Below, piece after piece: positions 24,057 through 32,397 of a stretch of 45,691 nt of DNA; the stretch's first letter is position 1, and every line of letters starts with the position of its first letter. The stretch covers positions 1 to 45,691 of the forward strand of contig JACOSH010000566.1 of NCBI GenBank assembly GCA_016178945.1, given 5' to 3'. The translations under genes and the position numbers were made by a program. The notes beneath the pieces were generated by a model. That model was not told the origin of the DNA, did no database searches, and worked only from the letters and a program-made list of their open reading frames with translations. Source of the stretch: Acidobacteriota bacterium (GTDB taxonomy: Bacteria > Acidobacteriota > Terriglobia > Bryobacterales > Bryobacteraceae).

Positions 24057-24240
24057 ATGTCTCATCCGTTTGCCACGCTGGATTACCGCGTCGGCCGGGC
24101 AAGAGCGCTACATCGGAAGCGTCCTGATCCAGATTCTGCGAAGACAGCCGGGCAAGCGATGCTCATTGCATCCGAGGGGTTCGAGGAGCAAGGCTAGCCA
24201 CGGGTGCAAAGAAAGCGCTCGAGAAACTCGAGGTCCCGGC
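23880..24240. repeat. right copy of duplicated NTR-tail/hicB/hicA segment
   Basis: This is the shorter, decayed partner of 15095-15600 in direct orientation. It ends at the tail of the NTR-like ORF, where the ancestral TAG (24194-24196, minus strand) is still in frame, only eight bases before the sulfatase stop. The limits are estimated by eye. Confidence 0.75.
24119..24142. repeat. dispersed 23-bp repeat, copy 3
   Basis: Third copy, GCGTCCTGATCC continuing AGATTCTGCGAA, with a single base change from the first. It sits inside the right-hand duplicated segment. Confidence 0.75.
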
Positions 24241-24247
24241 AGTCACC

Positions 24248-25705
24248 TCACATGGGACGGCTGTAGCCCTGCTGCTTGTACTGATCCAGCAGGGCGGTGA
24301 GCTGAGCTACCACATCGGGGTATTTGAGCCAGACGTTATCGGTTTCCGCGGGGTCTTTCGCCAGATTGTAGAGCTGGCCCTGGGGTCCACCGGGCGCCGG
24401 ATCGATGTGCCGCGGCTGGCTGAATCCACCCGATCCCAGCCCCAGCTCCAATTTCCACTCGCCGCGCCGGATGGAAAACATGCCCAGACTGGAATGGTGC
24501 ACCACCGCGTCGCGAATCGGTTTGCCCTTCTTTCCCAGCAGCGCCGGGAGCAGGTCATAGCTGTCTTCGCCGGCGTTTTTCGGCAGCTTGTAATCGACGA
24601 TGCCGGCGAGGGTGGCCATCAGGTCCGTAAGGCACCCCAGCTCGTTGGTGGTACCCGGCTTGATCCTGCCGGGCCAGCGCGCGAGAAACGGAATGCGATG
24701 CCCGCCGTCCCAGATATCCGCTTTTTCGCCGCGCCAGTTGGCATTGGCCCGATGCGCGAATCTGGCTTTGTCTTCCACCTTCCAGTCCGCGCCGTTGTCG
24801 CTGGTGAACACGACCAGCGTGTTGTCCGCCAACTTGTTGTCGTCCAGCGCCTGCAGCACGCGGCCTAGCGTGTCATCCACCTGCGCGACGAAGTCGCCGT
24901 AGAGCCCGGCTTTGGAACGCCCGAGATACTGCGGTTTCGGCACCCACGGCGTGTGCGGAGCGGTCAGGGCAAGATAGAGGAAAAAGGGCGACTCCGGCCG
25001 GCGCGAGCGCTCGCGGATCATCGAAACCGCCTTGCCGCCGAGCGTGGGCAAGACCTCCGGGATATCGAAGTGCGGCGCGATGGCGCCCGGTCTCCAAAAC
25101 ACGCCGCGAGGGGAGTTCTGCCCGGCTGTGTTCGAGGTGGGCTTTTCGACCACGCGGTCGTTCTCGAAGTAAAGATAGGGATCCATGTCGAGGGAAGCGG
25201 GAATGCCGTAGTAGGAATCGAACCCGTGATCCACCGGCCCGGGCCGGAGCGGTTGATCGTAGTCGGTCCTCTCGCGATTTCCCAGGCCGAGATGCCACTT
25301 GCCAACGCCGGCGGTATAGTAACCTGCCAGCTTCAACATCGCCGGCACGGTCAGGCGCCCGCTCTCAATCAAGTTCGGAGAATAGCCCGCGAGAACGCCG
25401 CTCTTCAGCCGGGATCGCCAGCAGTATCGGCCCGTGAGAATGCCGTAGCGCGTGGGTGTACACACCGCCGAGGGGGAATGCATGTCGGTGAACCGAATGC
25501 CCCGCGCGGCAAGCCGGTTGGCATGCGGCGTGGGGACGGCCGACTCCGGGTTGTAACAGCCGAGATCGCCCCAGCCCAGATCGTCCGCCAGGATATAGAC
25601 GATGTTGGGCAGCTTCCCCGCCGCCCGAGCGGCGTCTCTCATTCCCAGCTCGGCCGCACTCATCGCCAGGCCTGTACAGAAGTCTCTGCGCGTCACTCTG
25701 CTCAT
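24248..25705 (-). CDS. exported arylsulfatase-type sulfatase
   Basis: The protein has 485 residues and starts with a twin-arginine-like signal (SRVTRRDFCTGLAMS). The sulfatase core opens with NIVYILADDLGWGDLGCY, whose aspartates D41 and D42 bind calcium. The formylglycine signature is C82-T-P-T-R, the Cys type matured by a formylglycine-generating enzyme. GKWHLG and DNGADWK are further active-site strands. It probably removes sulfate esters from polysaccharides in the periplasm. It lies 11 bp after the TonB receptor gene on the same strand, so the two form an operon for uptake and desulfation of a sulfated substrate. The substrate is unknown. The required activating enzyme is not in this window. 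Confidence 0.93.
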   Translation of the reverse strand: MSRVTRRDFCTGLAMSAAELGMRDAARAAGKLPNIVYILADDLGWGDLGCYNPESAVPTPHANRLAARGIRFTDMHSPSAVCTPTRYGILTGRYCWRSRLKSGVLAGYSPNLIESGRLTVPAMLKLAGYYTAGVGKWHLGLGNRERTDYDQPLRPGPVDHGFDSYYGIPASLDMDPYLYFENDRVVEKPTSNTAGQNSPRGVFWRPGAIAPHFDIPEVLPTLGGKAVSMIRERSRRPESPFFLYLALTAPHTPWVPKPQYLGRSKAGLYGDFVAQVDDTLGRVLQALDDNKLADNTLVVFTSDNGADWKVEDKARFAHRANANWRGEKADIWDGGHRIPFLARWPGRIKPGTTNELGCLTDLMATLAGIVDYKLPKNAGEDSYDLLPALLGKKGKPIRDAVVHHSSLGMFSIRRGEWKLELGLGSGGFSQPRHIDPAPGGPQGQLYNLAKDPAETDNVWLKYPDVVAQLTALLDQYKQQGYSRPM

Positions 25706-25716
25706 CAGGAATCACC

Positions 25717-28700
25717 TCAGAAGATTACTTTCAACCCCAACTGCATCTCGCGCATCGGCGTGGCAAGCGCAGTAATGGTGGCGCCCTGCGGAATGTCGAC
25801 GCGCGAGTTGGGGATGTCGAACTGTGTGTGATTCACCGCGTTGAACGCCTCCACCCGGAACTGCACCTCGCCGCCTTCGCCGAGCCGCTTCACCGGCACC
25901 CGCTTAAACACGCTGGAGTCGAAGTTCACTCCGCCGGGTCCAATCAAAATGTTTCGGCCGGCGTTGCCGAAGTTGAACGGCGTGGCCGCCGCGAAAGCGG
26001 TCTTGTCGAACCAATTGCCCACGGATCTGGCGTTGGAGGGCAGATTCCCGTCCCGGAGGCGGTCTGGCCGGGGGTCGCCAGTATTGGCGGTGCTGAAGCC
26101 AAGACTGGGAGTGAAGGGCTGGCCGCCGCGCACGGTGAAAATGCCGTTCACCTGCCAGTTCCCGGCAATCAGGCTGAGGATTGGATTCGAAATACCGAAG
26201 CGTTTGCCGCGGCCGAACGGCAGATCGTAGAGGAAGCTGCCGACGAAACGATGCCGCATGTCGAAACCGGCCAGTCCGCGCTCGGCGAAGATGTTTCGCG
26301 TATCGCGGTACTGCAGGTCGCCCCCGCCAAGTTGCTCGCCGCCGGCGTCGGTCGCTTTGCTGTAGCTGTACGAGGTAAGGAGCGCGAAGCCGTTCCGGTA
26401 GCGGCGCTCCAGTCGAGTCTGCAGGGACTGGTAGTTGGAGAAGCCCGCCGGAGTCGTGAAGGCGACGCCGCCGAGGGCCGGGAACGGGCGGCGGCTTTGG
26501 ACCGTCCCTCCGCCCGGTCCTGGCTGGTTCACGTCGTAGTGCACATAATAGTGCGATCCCCGGGTGCCGACGTAGTTCGCTTCGAACAGAAACTGGCCGA
26601 TCTCCTGTTGCAGCCCGAAGCTCCATTTCGAAACGTAGGCCACCGGGAAATTCACCTCGAATCCCTTCCACGCCGCGGTGACCGGATCGATGGACCGTAC
26701 GTCGAGCGCGTCGCTGGGGAAACCGGAGGCAAACGTGACGCTGGGCGTGATCTGGTCGGTCGGGTACGTGGACGTGATGGAGAACGGCGGGTTGCCAGGC
26801 AGCGTTGCGCCGACACCCGGAAAGGCCGGCGACGCGTAGAAGATGCCGCCTCCGGCGCGCAGCACGGTGCGCCGAGTGAGCTGATACGCAATTCCCAAGC
26901 GCGGGGCCAGGTTGTTCCTGTCCGTCTTGACCAGCGTGCGGTTGCCGGCGCCGTCCGGAATCCTTGCCGCGATCGATGCCGGAATGCTGGGTGGAACGTT
27001 GTTGCCCGGGAAGATGAACTTACCCGTCCCGGGCAAGAAGTTGGCCTGCAGGCCGGTCCGCTCGAAGCGCGGCGTCCAGATCTCGTAGCGTACACCGAGG
27101 TTCAGAGTGAGCCTGGTGGTGGCCTTCCAGTCGTCCTGGAGGAAGAAAGAAACGTACTTCTGCCGCACATCGCCGATGTTGGTGCGGCTGATGCTGGAGG
27201 AGGCGGGAACGCCGAGCGCGAAGTCGGCAAAGGCGTCGCCGGTCGGCGGCCGGTTCTGCGGATTCTGGGTGAAGACCTGTGAGAAACTGAACGTTCCCCG
27301 CGCGGAGTTGGAAATATCGAAATAGCTGCGCACCCACTGGAACTGGCCGCCGGCTTTGAACGAGTGGCTGCCGCGAAGCCAGGAGATGTCGTCCTTGAAC
27401 TGCATGACCTCGGCGATCTTGCCGTTCGGCACGAAGCTGGTTTCGCCGAGATTCGTATAGCCGGAGATCGAGACGCCCGGAAGGCCGCTGATGCCGTTGC
27501 CGGGATTGGCGGGAATCCCCTTGAAGCCGAACCGCGGCCCCAGGAAGGGGCCGTCGACGATGTCGCCGCGCAGGTCGTACACGCGGCTATAGCCGGAGCG
27601 GAATTCGTTCACCAGCGAGGAGCTGAACACGTGCGTCTCGCTGATCACCGCCGAGTGCGCGCGCGTGGTCTTGCGGTGCTGATCGTTGGTGGTGGCGCCG
27701 ATCAGGGGCGGCGGAAACACTCCGGGGTTGAGGAACTGCCGCGTCAGATAGCTGTAGCGCAGGAATGCCTTGTCGCGGTCGCTGATGTTCCAGTCGCCGC
27801 GATTGTCGGCGCGGTGGACGCGGTCGGTCTGGGCGGGGTTGGAGACGAAGTTGTTGGAGCTGCCGGGGCGGTTCGGCTCGGGAATCACATCCGTCAGCTT
27901 GGCCGAGACCGGATCGATGCGGCTCGCGGGAATGAGGTTGCCGGGGAACTGCGTACGCAGGAAGCCCGGGCCGGCCGGATTCGCGCGCGTGGTTGCCGGA
28001 TCGAAGATCGGCCGCGCGGCGCCAAAATCGCCGCGGCGCAGTGGCGCCGCCGGCACCGTGGTGGTGAGGGTGAGGCCGCGGTTCTCGATGGTGCGCTCCC
28101 AACTGCCGAAGAAGAACAGTTTGTCATGGACGACCGGCCCGCCCACGACGCCGCCAAACTGGTTGCGCTGCAGGATCGCCTGTGGATCGGCCGGCCGCTG
28201 GAAAAAGTTGCGCGCGTCAAAGTGGTTGTTGCGGACGAACTCGAACGTGGAGCCGTGGTAGCGGTTGGTTCCCGACTTGATCGTCGCGTTGACTACCGCG
28301 CCGGCCGAGTAGCCGTATTCGGCGGCGTAGGTATTGGTCTCGATCTTGAACTCCTGCACCGCGTCGACCGAGGGCTGCACCACCTCATGCGAGCGGTTCT
28401 GGATGTCCACGATGCGCGTGTTGTTGTCGGCGCCGTCGAGGTTGTAGTTGTTGAGCTGCGCGCGAACGCCGTTGGCGACAAACGATCCGCCGAGCGCGCC
28501 AACGTCTCCGCGCCGCGGTTCCACAACCCCGGCCGCGAGTTTCGCAAGCTGCAGATAGTTGCGGCCGTTCAGCGGCAGATCGCTGATGACTTTCGTCTCG
28601 ACGATCTGGCCGAGGGACGCCGACTGGCTCTCGAGCAGCGGCGCGGTGGCCGACACTTCGACCGTCTCGGCGACGCCGCCCACCTCGAGCGTGAAATCGA

Positions 28701-29001
28701 TGCGCGCCACCTGCGCCACAACCAGCGTCACGCCGCTGCGGTTGACCGATTTGAAGCCCTGCGCGTGCGCCGCCACGCGATAGTCGCCCGGCGGAAGCAG
28801 CGGTGCGGTGTAGTACCCGGAGTCATTCGTGGTGAGTTGCCAGCGGCTGCCGGTCCCGGCGTTGATCACCTCGACCCGTGCGTTCGGAACGACGGCGCCG
28901 GTGGAATCCTGGACCAGACCGGTCACTTGGGCAGTGGGATTCTGAGCCCATACCGGAAAGTGGAGCGCCGCGAACAGAACGGCGGACACCGCGCACTTCA
29001 T
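25717..29001 (-). CDS. Oar-like TonB-dependent receptor with carboxypeptidase-regulatory domain
   Basis: The ATG at 29001 has a GAGGAGG site five bases upstream and is preferred over the GTG two codons earlier. The 1094-residue protein has a signal peptide ending in PVWAQ. A carboxypeptidase-regulatory-like domain follows (QVTGLVQDSTGAVVPNARV, about residues 25-105), then a plug (LESQSASLGQIVETKVIS, LPLNGRNYLQLA), and a long beta-barrel ending in the outer-membrane signature LQLGLKVIF. This is the expanded Oar/SusC-like type that is very abundant in Acidobacteria. It would import large glycan fragments using TonB. The sulfatase downstream suggests a sulfated glycan. A 922-codon frame on the opposite strand is a shadow. 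Confidence 0.93.
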   Translation of the reverse strand: MKCAVSAVLFAALHFPVWAQNPTAQVTGLVQDSTGAVVPNARVEVINAGTGSRWQLTTNDSGYYTAPLLPPGDYRVAAHAQGFKSVNRSGVTLVVAQVARIDFTLEVGGVAETVEVSATAPLLESQSASLGQIVETKVISDLPLNGRNYLQLAKLAAGVVEPRRGDVGALGGSFVANGVRAQLNNYNLDGADNNTRIVDIQNRSHEVVQPSVDAVQEFKIETNTYAAEYGYSAGAVVNATIKSGTNRYHGSTFEFVRNNHFDARNFFQRPADPQAILQRNQFGGVVGGPVVHDKLFFFGSWERTIENRGLTLTTTVPAAPLRRGDFGAARPIFDPATTRANPAGPGFLRTQFPGNLIPASRIDPVSAKLTDVIPEPNRPGSSNNFVSNPAQTDRVHRADNRGDWNISDRDKAFLRYSYLTRQFLNPGVFPPPLIGATTNDQHRKTTRAHSAVISETHVFSSSLVNEFRSGYSRVYDLRGDIVDGPFLGPRFGFKGIPANPGNGISGLPGVSISGYTNLGETSFVPNGKIAEVMQFKDDISWLRGSHSFKAGGQFQWVRSYFDISNSARGTFSFSQVFTQNPQNRPPTGDAFADFALGVPASSSISRTNIGDVRQKYVSFFLQDDWKATTRLTLNLGVRYEIWTPRFERTGLQANFLPGTGKFIFPGNNVPPSIPASIAARIPDGAGNRTLVKTDRNNLAPRLGIAYQLTRRTVLRAGGGIFYASPAFPGVGATLPGNPPFSITSTYPTDQITPSVTFASGFPSDALDVRSIDPVTAAWKGFEVNFPVAYVSKWSFGLQQEIGQFLFEANYVGTRGSHYYVHYDVNQPGPGGGTVQSRRPFPALGGVAFTTPAGFSNYQSLQTRLERRYRNGFALLTSYSYSKATDAGGEQLGGGDLQYRDTRNIFAERGLAGFDMRHRFVGSFLYDLPFGRGKRFGISNPILSLIAGNWQVNGIFTVRGGQPFTPSLGFSTANTGDPRPDRLRDGNLPSNARSVGNWFDKTAFAAATPFNFGNAGRNILIGPGGVNFDSSVFKRVPVKRLGEGGEVQFRVEAFNAVNHTQFDIPNSRVDIPQGATITALATPMREMQLGLKVIF

Positions 29002-29031
29002 GCGCACCTCCTCAATATGGACATGTTAGTT

Positions 29032-29047
29032 CATTCTCGAATGTCAA
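29032..29047 (-). promoter_or_regulatory. possible promoter/operator of the receptor-sulfatase operon
   Basis: Read on the minus strand, a consensus TTGACA (29047-29042) overlaps a perfect 12-bp palindrome, CATTCGAGAATG (29043-29032), about 30 bp upstream of the receptor start. No matching -10 at normal spacing was found. The palindrome is a candidate repressor site; this is inference. Confidence 0.35.
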
Positions 29048-29469
29048 GGCGGTCTCCATGGCGCGTTCGGAAAGGATGGCCAACTCCTGGCCGTCTTTCG
29101 GCAATCGTTCGGCGAACGGCAACATTCGGCAAGTCCGAGAGACTACGCCCCGGTATATGCCGCCTTCACGCGGAGGGTCTGACGCAGGCTCGGGTCGAAG
29201 GAGGGGCCAGGTCTTCGTCGGCTGGCACACGCGAGCTTTGCCTAGCCCTTCGCGTGAAGTACAGGGTCAAGCGCAGCTTCGTGAAGCTCGTCGATCGTGA
29301 CCCGACGAGGCCTCATGGCGCGCTCCCGTGGTCGCTTAGCAGAGAGGTAGTGCCGGCGGCGACCATGCGGGAGGGGGAAGAATACGGGGTGAAGTGTCGC
29401 CAAATCCAACAGTCTAGTTCAGCTAGTACTCATGACAATGGCTTGCAAGTAGCTAAATTGAAATGGCTC
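29048..29469. other. gap between receptor operon and multicopper oxidase
   Basis: About 420 bp with no gene I can support. Frames in both directions have no recognisable motif. The right part becomes clearly A+T-rich toward the oxidase promoter. Confidence 0.4.
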
Positions 29470-29505
29470 TTGTCTCACATGAACAGTTCGTGTAACATAT
29501 GTTAC
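29470..29505 (+). promoter_or_regulatory. multicopper oxidase promoter with 14-bp palindrome
   Basis: A -35-like TTGTCT (29470-29475) and a -10-like TAACAT (29493-29498) are separated by exactly 17 bp. A perfect palindrome, GTAACATATGTTAC (29492-29505), covers the -10. Its core ACA-TA-TGT matches the ACAnnTGT core of BlaI/CopY-type operators, which suits repression of a copper enzyme gene. The leader to the ATG is about 80 bases. The regulator is not encoded nearby. Confidence 0.5.
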
Positions 29506-29587
29506 GAATGCAAATGGATTGCAGTTACTCCCGACGCACGATTACGCCTTTGCGGCTCGATCAGCCAGACCTGGAAAGGGGGAAACT

Positions 29588-31612
29588 ATGCGCAGAAGGG
29601 ACCTGTTGAAAACCGCAGGAGGCTTATTCCTGGTTGGAAGGCTTTATGGCCGGAAGAAGATCACGCTGTCGATGCCGCTCCCCGGGGGCACCCTGGACCC
29701 GCTCAGTATTGCCAAATTCCAGATGCCGCTGCCGGCGCCTCCGGCCATGCCGTCGCTGGGCGAGATCAGCCTGGGCGGAGGAAAAAAGGCCGACTACTAC
29801 GAGATCGCAATCAGGCAGTTCTCGCAACAGATTTTGCCGCCACCCTGCCCCGCGACCACTGTATGGGGCTACGGCGCACCCGCCGCTCCGGGGTCGTTTT
29901 CCTATCCTGCCTTCACGATCGAGGCCACTCACAACAAGCCCGTGCGCGTGAAGTGGATCAACGGCCTGGTGAATACGGCCGGCCATTACCTTCCCCACTT
30001 GTTGCCAGTGGACCAAACGCTTCATTGGGCGAATCCTCCGGGTTCCCGCGACTCGCACGGATCCAGCCAGCTTCGCTACACCGGCCCGGTGCCGATCGTT
30101 ACGCACCTTCACGGCGGCCACTCGGGCGATGAAAGCGATGGGTACCCCGAAGCGTGGTTCTTACCACAGGCGAATAACATCCCGGCAGGTTATTTCAAGA
30201 CAGGGAGTTGGTACGACGTCTTCAAGACGAAGGCCCAAGCACTGTTCGGCCAGAATTGGGACGAAGGGACGGCGGTGTTCCAGTACCCCAACGACCAGCG
30301 CGCAACGACCCTGTGGTACCACGATCACACGCTCGGCATGACACGGGTGAACGTCTATGCCGGGCCCGCCGGCTTTTATCTAATCCGGGGTGGTGCGGGG
30401 GAATTCCAAGGCTCGCTTCCCGGTCCTGCTCCGAAGATCGGCGATCCCCCGAACCGGCCATACTTTGAAATCCCGATCGTTATCCAGGACCGGGCCTTTA
30501 ACGCCGATGGCTCGTTGTTCTACCCGGACAATCGCGCCTTCTTCGAGGGGATGAGCGCCTCGCAATTGCAGATTCCCTTCCAGCCGCTGACCGGCTGCGG
30601 CGGCGCAAGCGATGTGCCCCCGGTCTGGAATCCGGAATTCTTCGGAAACGCCATGGTCGTTAACGGACGCACCTGGCCCTTCCTGGACGTCGAACGCCGC
30701 CAGTACCGCTTCCGCTTTTTGAACGGCTGCAACACGCGTTTCCTGCTGCTGGAGTTCGATCGGCCGCTGAAGTTCACGCAGATCGGAACGGATGGCGGAT
30801 TCCTTCCGCGCCCGGTGTTGCGCAACCGCCTGCTCCTGAATCCAGCATCGCGGGCTGACGTGCTGGTCGACTTCCAGCAGGTCCCGCCCGGCGCCAGGGT
30901 GCGGCTGCTGAATGCCGGTCCCGATGAACCGTTTGGCGGTGGAGAACCGGGTAAAGACTTCGATGTGTCCGACCCGAATTCCACGGGGCTGGTGATGGAG
31001 TTCCGGGTGGGAGGCAACCCGCCGGGCCCGTCGGTCTCCCTTGACCAAGTCAAGCAAGGACTGCCGGCGTTTGGCCCGCTACCGCGGGCGACACGGACCC
31101 GGCAGTTGTCTATAAACGAGAATGCATCGTTCTCCGTGTTCGTCCGTCGAGATGCGGCCGGCAATGTGGTGCTGGACTGCGCAAACGGTGAGGCGTTTGG
31201 CCCGACAGCCGGCCTCCTGGGCGTCATGACCGCTCAGGGCACAACCGACGCCAAGATGTGGGGTGATCCGATCACGGAAACCATTTCACAACAGACCGTC
31301 GAAGAATGGGAGATCTTCAACTTTACGGAGGACGCGCATCCGATCCATCTTCATCTGGTGCAGTTCCAGGTCGTCAATCGCCAGCGCCTGGCGACCGGCC
31401 CGGACGGGGCGCCCTTGCAACCGGTAAGACTCATGCATCATCCGATCCAGCCGGAAGACTGGGAGAGCGGGTTGCTGGACACCGTGATCGTGTATCCGGG
31501 AATGGTCACCCGCATCCGGGCGCAATTCGATAAGAAAGGCCGCTACGTGTGGCACTGCCACATCCTCGAGCACGAAGACAACGAGATGATGCGGCCCTAC
31601 GAGGTCACCTAG
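29588..31612 (+). CDS. multicopper oxidase (CotA/bilirubin-oxidase-like laccase)
   Basis: The ATG at 29588 follows a GGGGGAA site and gives 674 residues starting with a Tat-like MRRRDLLKTAGGLFLVG. The four copper motifs are intact: H173-L-H175 in HLHGGH, W-Y-H245-D-H247, H584-P-I-H587-L-H589 near the end, and H656-C657-H658 followed by H662 and M667. C657, H584, H662 and M667 form the type 1 site; the others form the trinuclear cluster. The enzyme oxidises phenols, metal ions or pigments with reduction of O2 to water. The long insertion between the second and third domains is like that of CotA. No clear signal-peptidase site follows the twin arginines. Confidence 0.93.
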   Translation: MRRRDLLKTAGGLFLVGRLYGRKKITLSMPLPGGTLDPLSIAKFQMPLPAPPAMPSLGEISLGGGKKADYYEIAIRQFSQQILPPPCPATTVWGYGAPAAPGSFSYPAFTIEATHNKPVRVKWINGLVNTAGHYLPHLLPVDQTLHWANPPGSRDSHGSSQLRYTGPVPIVTHLHGGHSGDESDGYPEAWFLPQANNIPAGYFKTGSWYDVFKTKAQALFGQNWDEGTAVFQYPNDQRATTLWYHDHTLGMTRVNVYAGPAGFYLIRGGAGEFQGSLPGPAPKIGDPPNRPYFEIPIVIQDRAFNADGSLFYPDNRAFFEGMSASQLQIPFQPLTGCGGASDVPPVWNPEFFGNAMVVNGRTWPFLDVERRQYRFRFLNGCNTRFLLLEFDRPLKFTQIGTDGGFLPRPVLRNRLLLNPASRADVLVDFQQVPPGARVRLLNAGPDEPFGGGEPGKDFDVSDPNSTGLVMEFRVGGNPPGPSVSLDQVKQGLPAFGPLPRATRTRQLSINENASFSVFVRRDAAGNVVLDCANGEAFGPTAGLLGVMTAQGTTDAKMWGDPITETISQQTVEEWEIFNFTEDAHPIHLHLVQFQVVNRQRLATGPDGAPLQPVRLMHHPIQPEDWESGLLDTVIVYPGMVTRIRAQFDKKGRYVWHCHILEHEDNEMMRPYEVT

Positions 31613-31972
31613 GCGTCGCGACAGCCTTGCAAGGCGTCGACACTCGCGGAGAGTTGACCTGCTCGAGGAAGTGATCACTCGGGCCTCGTGAAGGAACCGT
31701 TTGACGCGAGGCGCCGCCAGGGCTTGGCACGCGCCAAGTGCTGCCGCGGGCCATACTTTGCCGCCCGGGCGGGTGATGCTTTCCCGTACGGACCCGGCCT
31801 CCCCAGGGAACCGAGGACAGTACGGGTGAAGGAAAACCACCTCGCACGCCTTCCGCGTGGATGATATCGCCGGTCTTCGGGTCAATTAAACCGAAGGCCC
31901 GCGTTCAGTCTTCGGGTGGCGACTCCTGGTACTCTTGGTCTGGACCGGGACGAATCCAGAAGTGGCGATGCG
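31613..31972. other. gap holding an interrupted minus-strand ORF fragment
   Basis: On the minus strand just after the Imm50-like gene, a frame reads HFWIRPGPDQEYQESPPED, then a TGA, then TRAFGLIDPKTGDIIHAEGV before becoming low-complexity. It looks like the remains of a protein but I do not recognise the family. No RNA gene or terminator is visible. Confidence 0.35.
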
Positions 31973-32397
31973 TTAGATTCCGGCCGATGTCAGGTAGTGA
32001 CTGCCGGCGGGAAGCCCGGGCTGGAATTCAATATGGATGTGATCAGCAGTGATCGTTACTTGTATGCCGTGACAGCCGTCTAGAGTAAGTTGGTAGCCTT
32101 CGGCCGTCTGCTTTAGCCGAAGTCCACCGATGACGTTTTGTCCGTTGAAGCCGTCCAGATGAAGGTCCGTCACACCCTCAAGAACGAGGCTGACGATGGT
32201 GTGTTTATCGCAGATTAAAAGCCTTGAGTGTTTACCTGGCCGGTCGTTTCGAACGCGTGAATGCGAATTGTCGACTGGCCGGTCCGGTGTAACTCCAGAT
32301 CGAGCACCTCGGCGTCGTGGAAGGAGGGCCAATAGCCGAACCACGCGATCAGTTCCGACGTGCCGGGCACTTCGCCGGTGAGTTCACGCTCATTCAC
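31973..32397 (-). pseudogene. Imm50-like immunity protein, frameshifted
   Basis: The GTG at 32397 starts a frame with WFGYWPSFHDAEVLDLEL and IHAFETTGQVNTQGF, which stops at a TAA (32217-32215). The matching second half continues in another frame as LLICDKHTIVSLVLEGV, LHLDGFNGQNVI and GYQLTLDGCHG, and ends at 31973. Together they make about 140 residues resembling Imm50 immunity proteins. The break lies at a run of four T on the minus strand (A at 32217-32220); one more T would restore a single frame. A true mutation, a sequencing slip or programmed slippage are all possible. Its start overlaps the universal stress gene stop (GTGA). Confidence 0.7.

Noticed and set aside
29012-29230. A 72-codon minus-strand frame upstream of the receptor
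   Set aside because: It covers the probable promoter palindrome and lacks any recognised domain.
27364-30132. A 922-codon open frame opposite the TonB receptor
   Set aside because: It lies mainly antisense to a clear receptor gene, shows Arg/Ala/Val-rich shadow composition, and has no domain or ribosome site.
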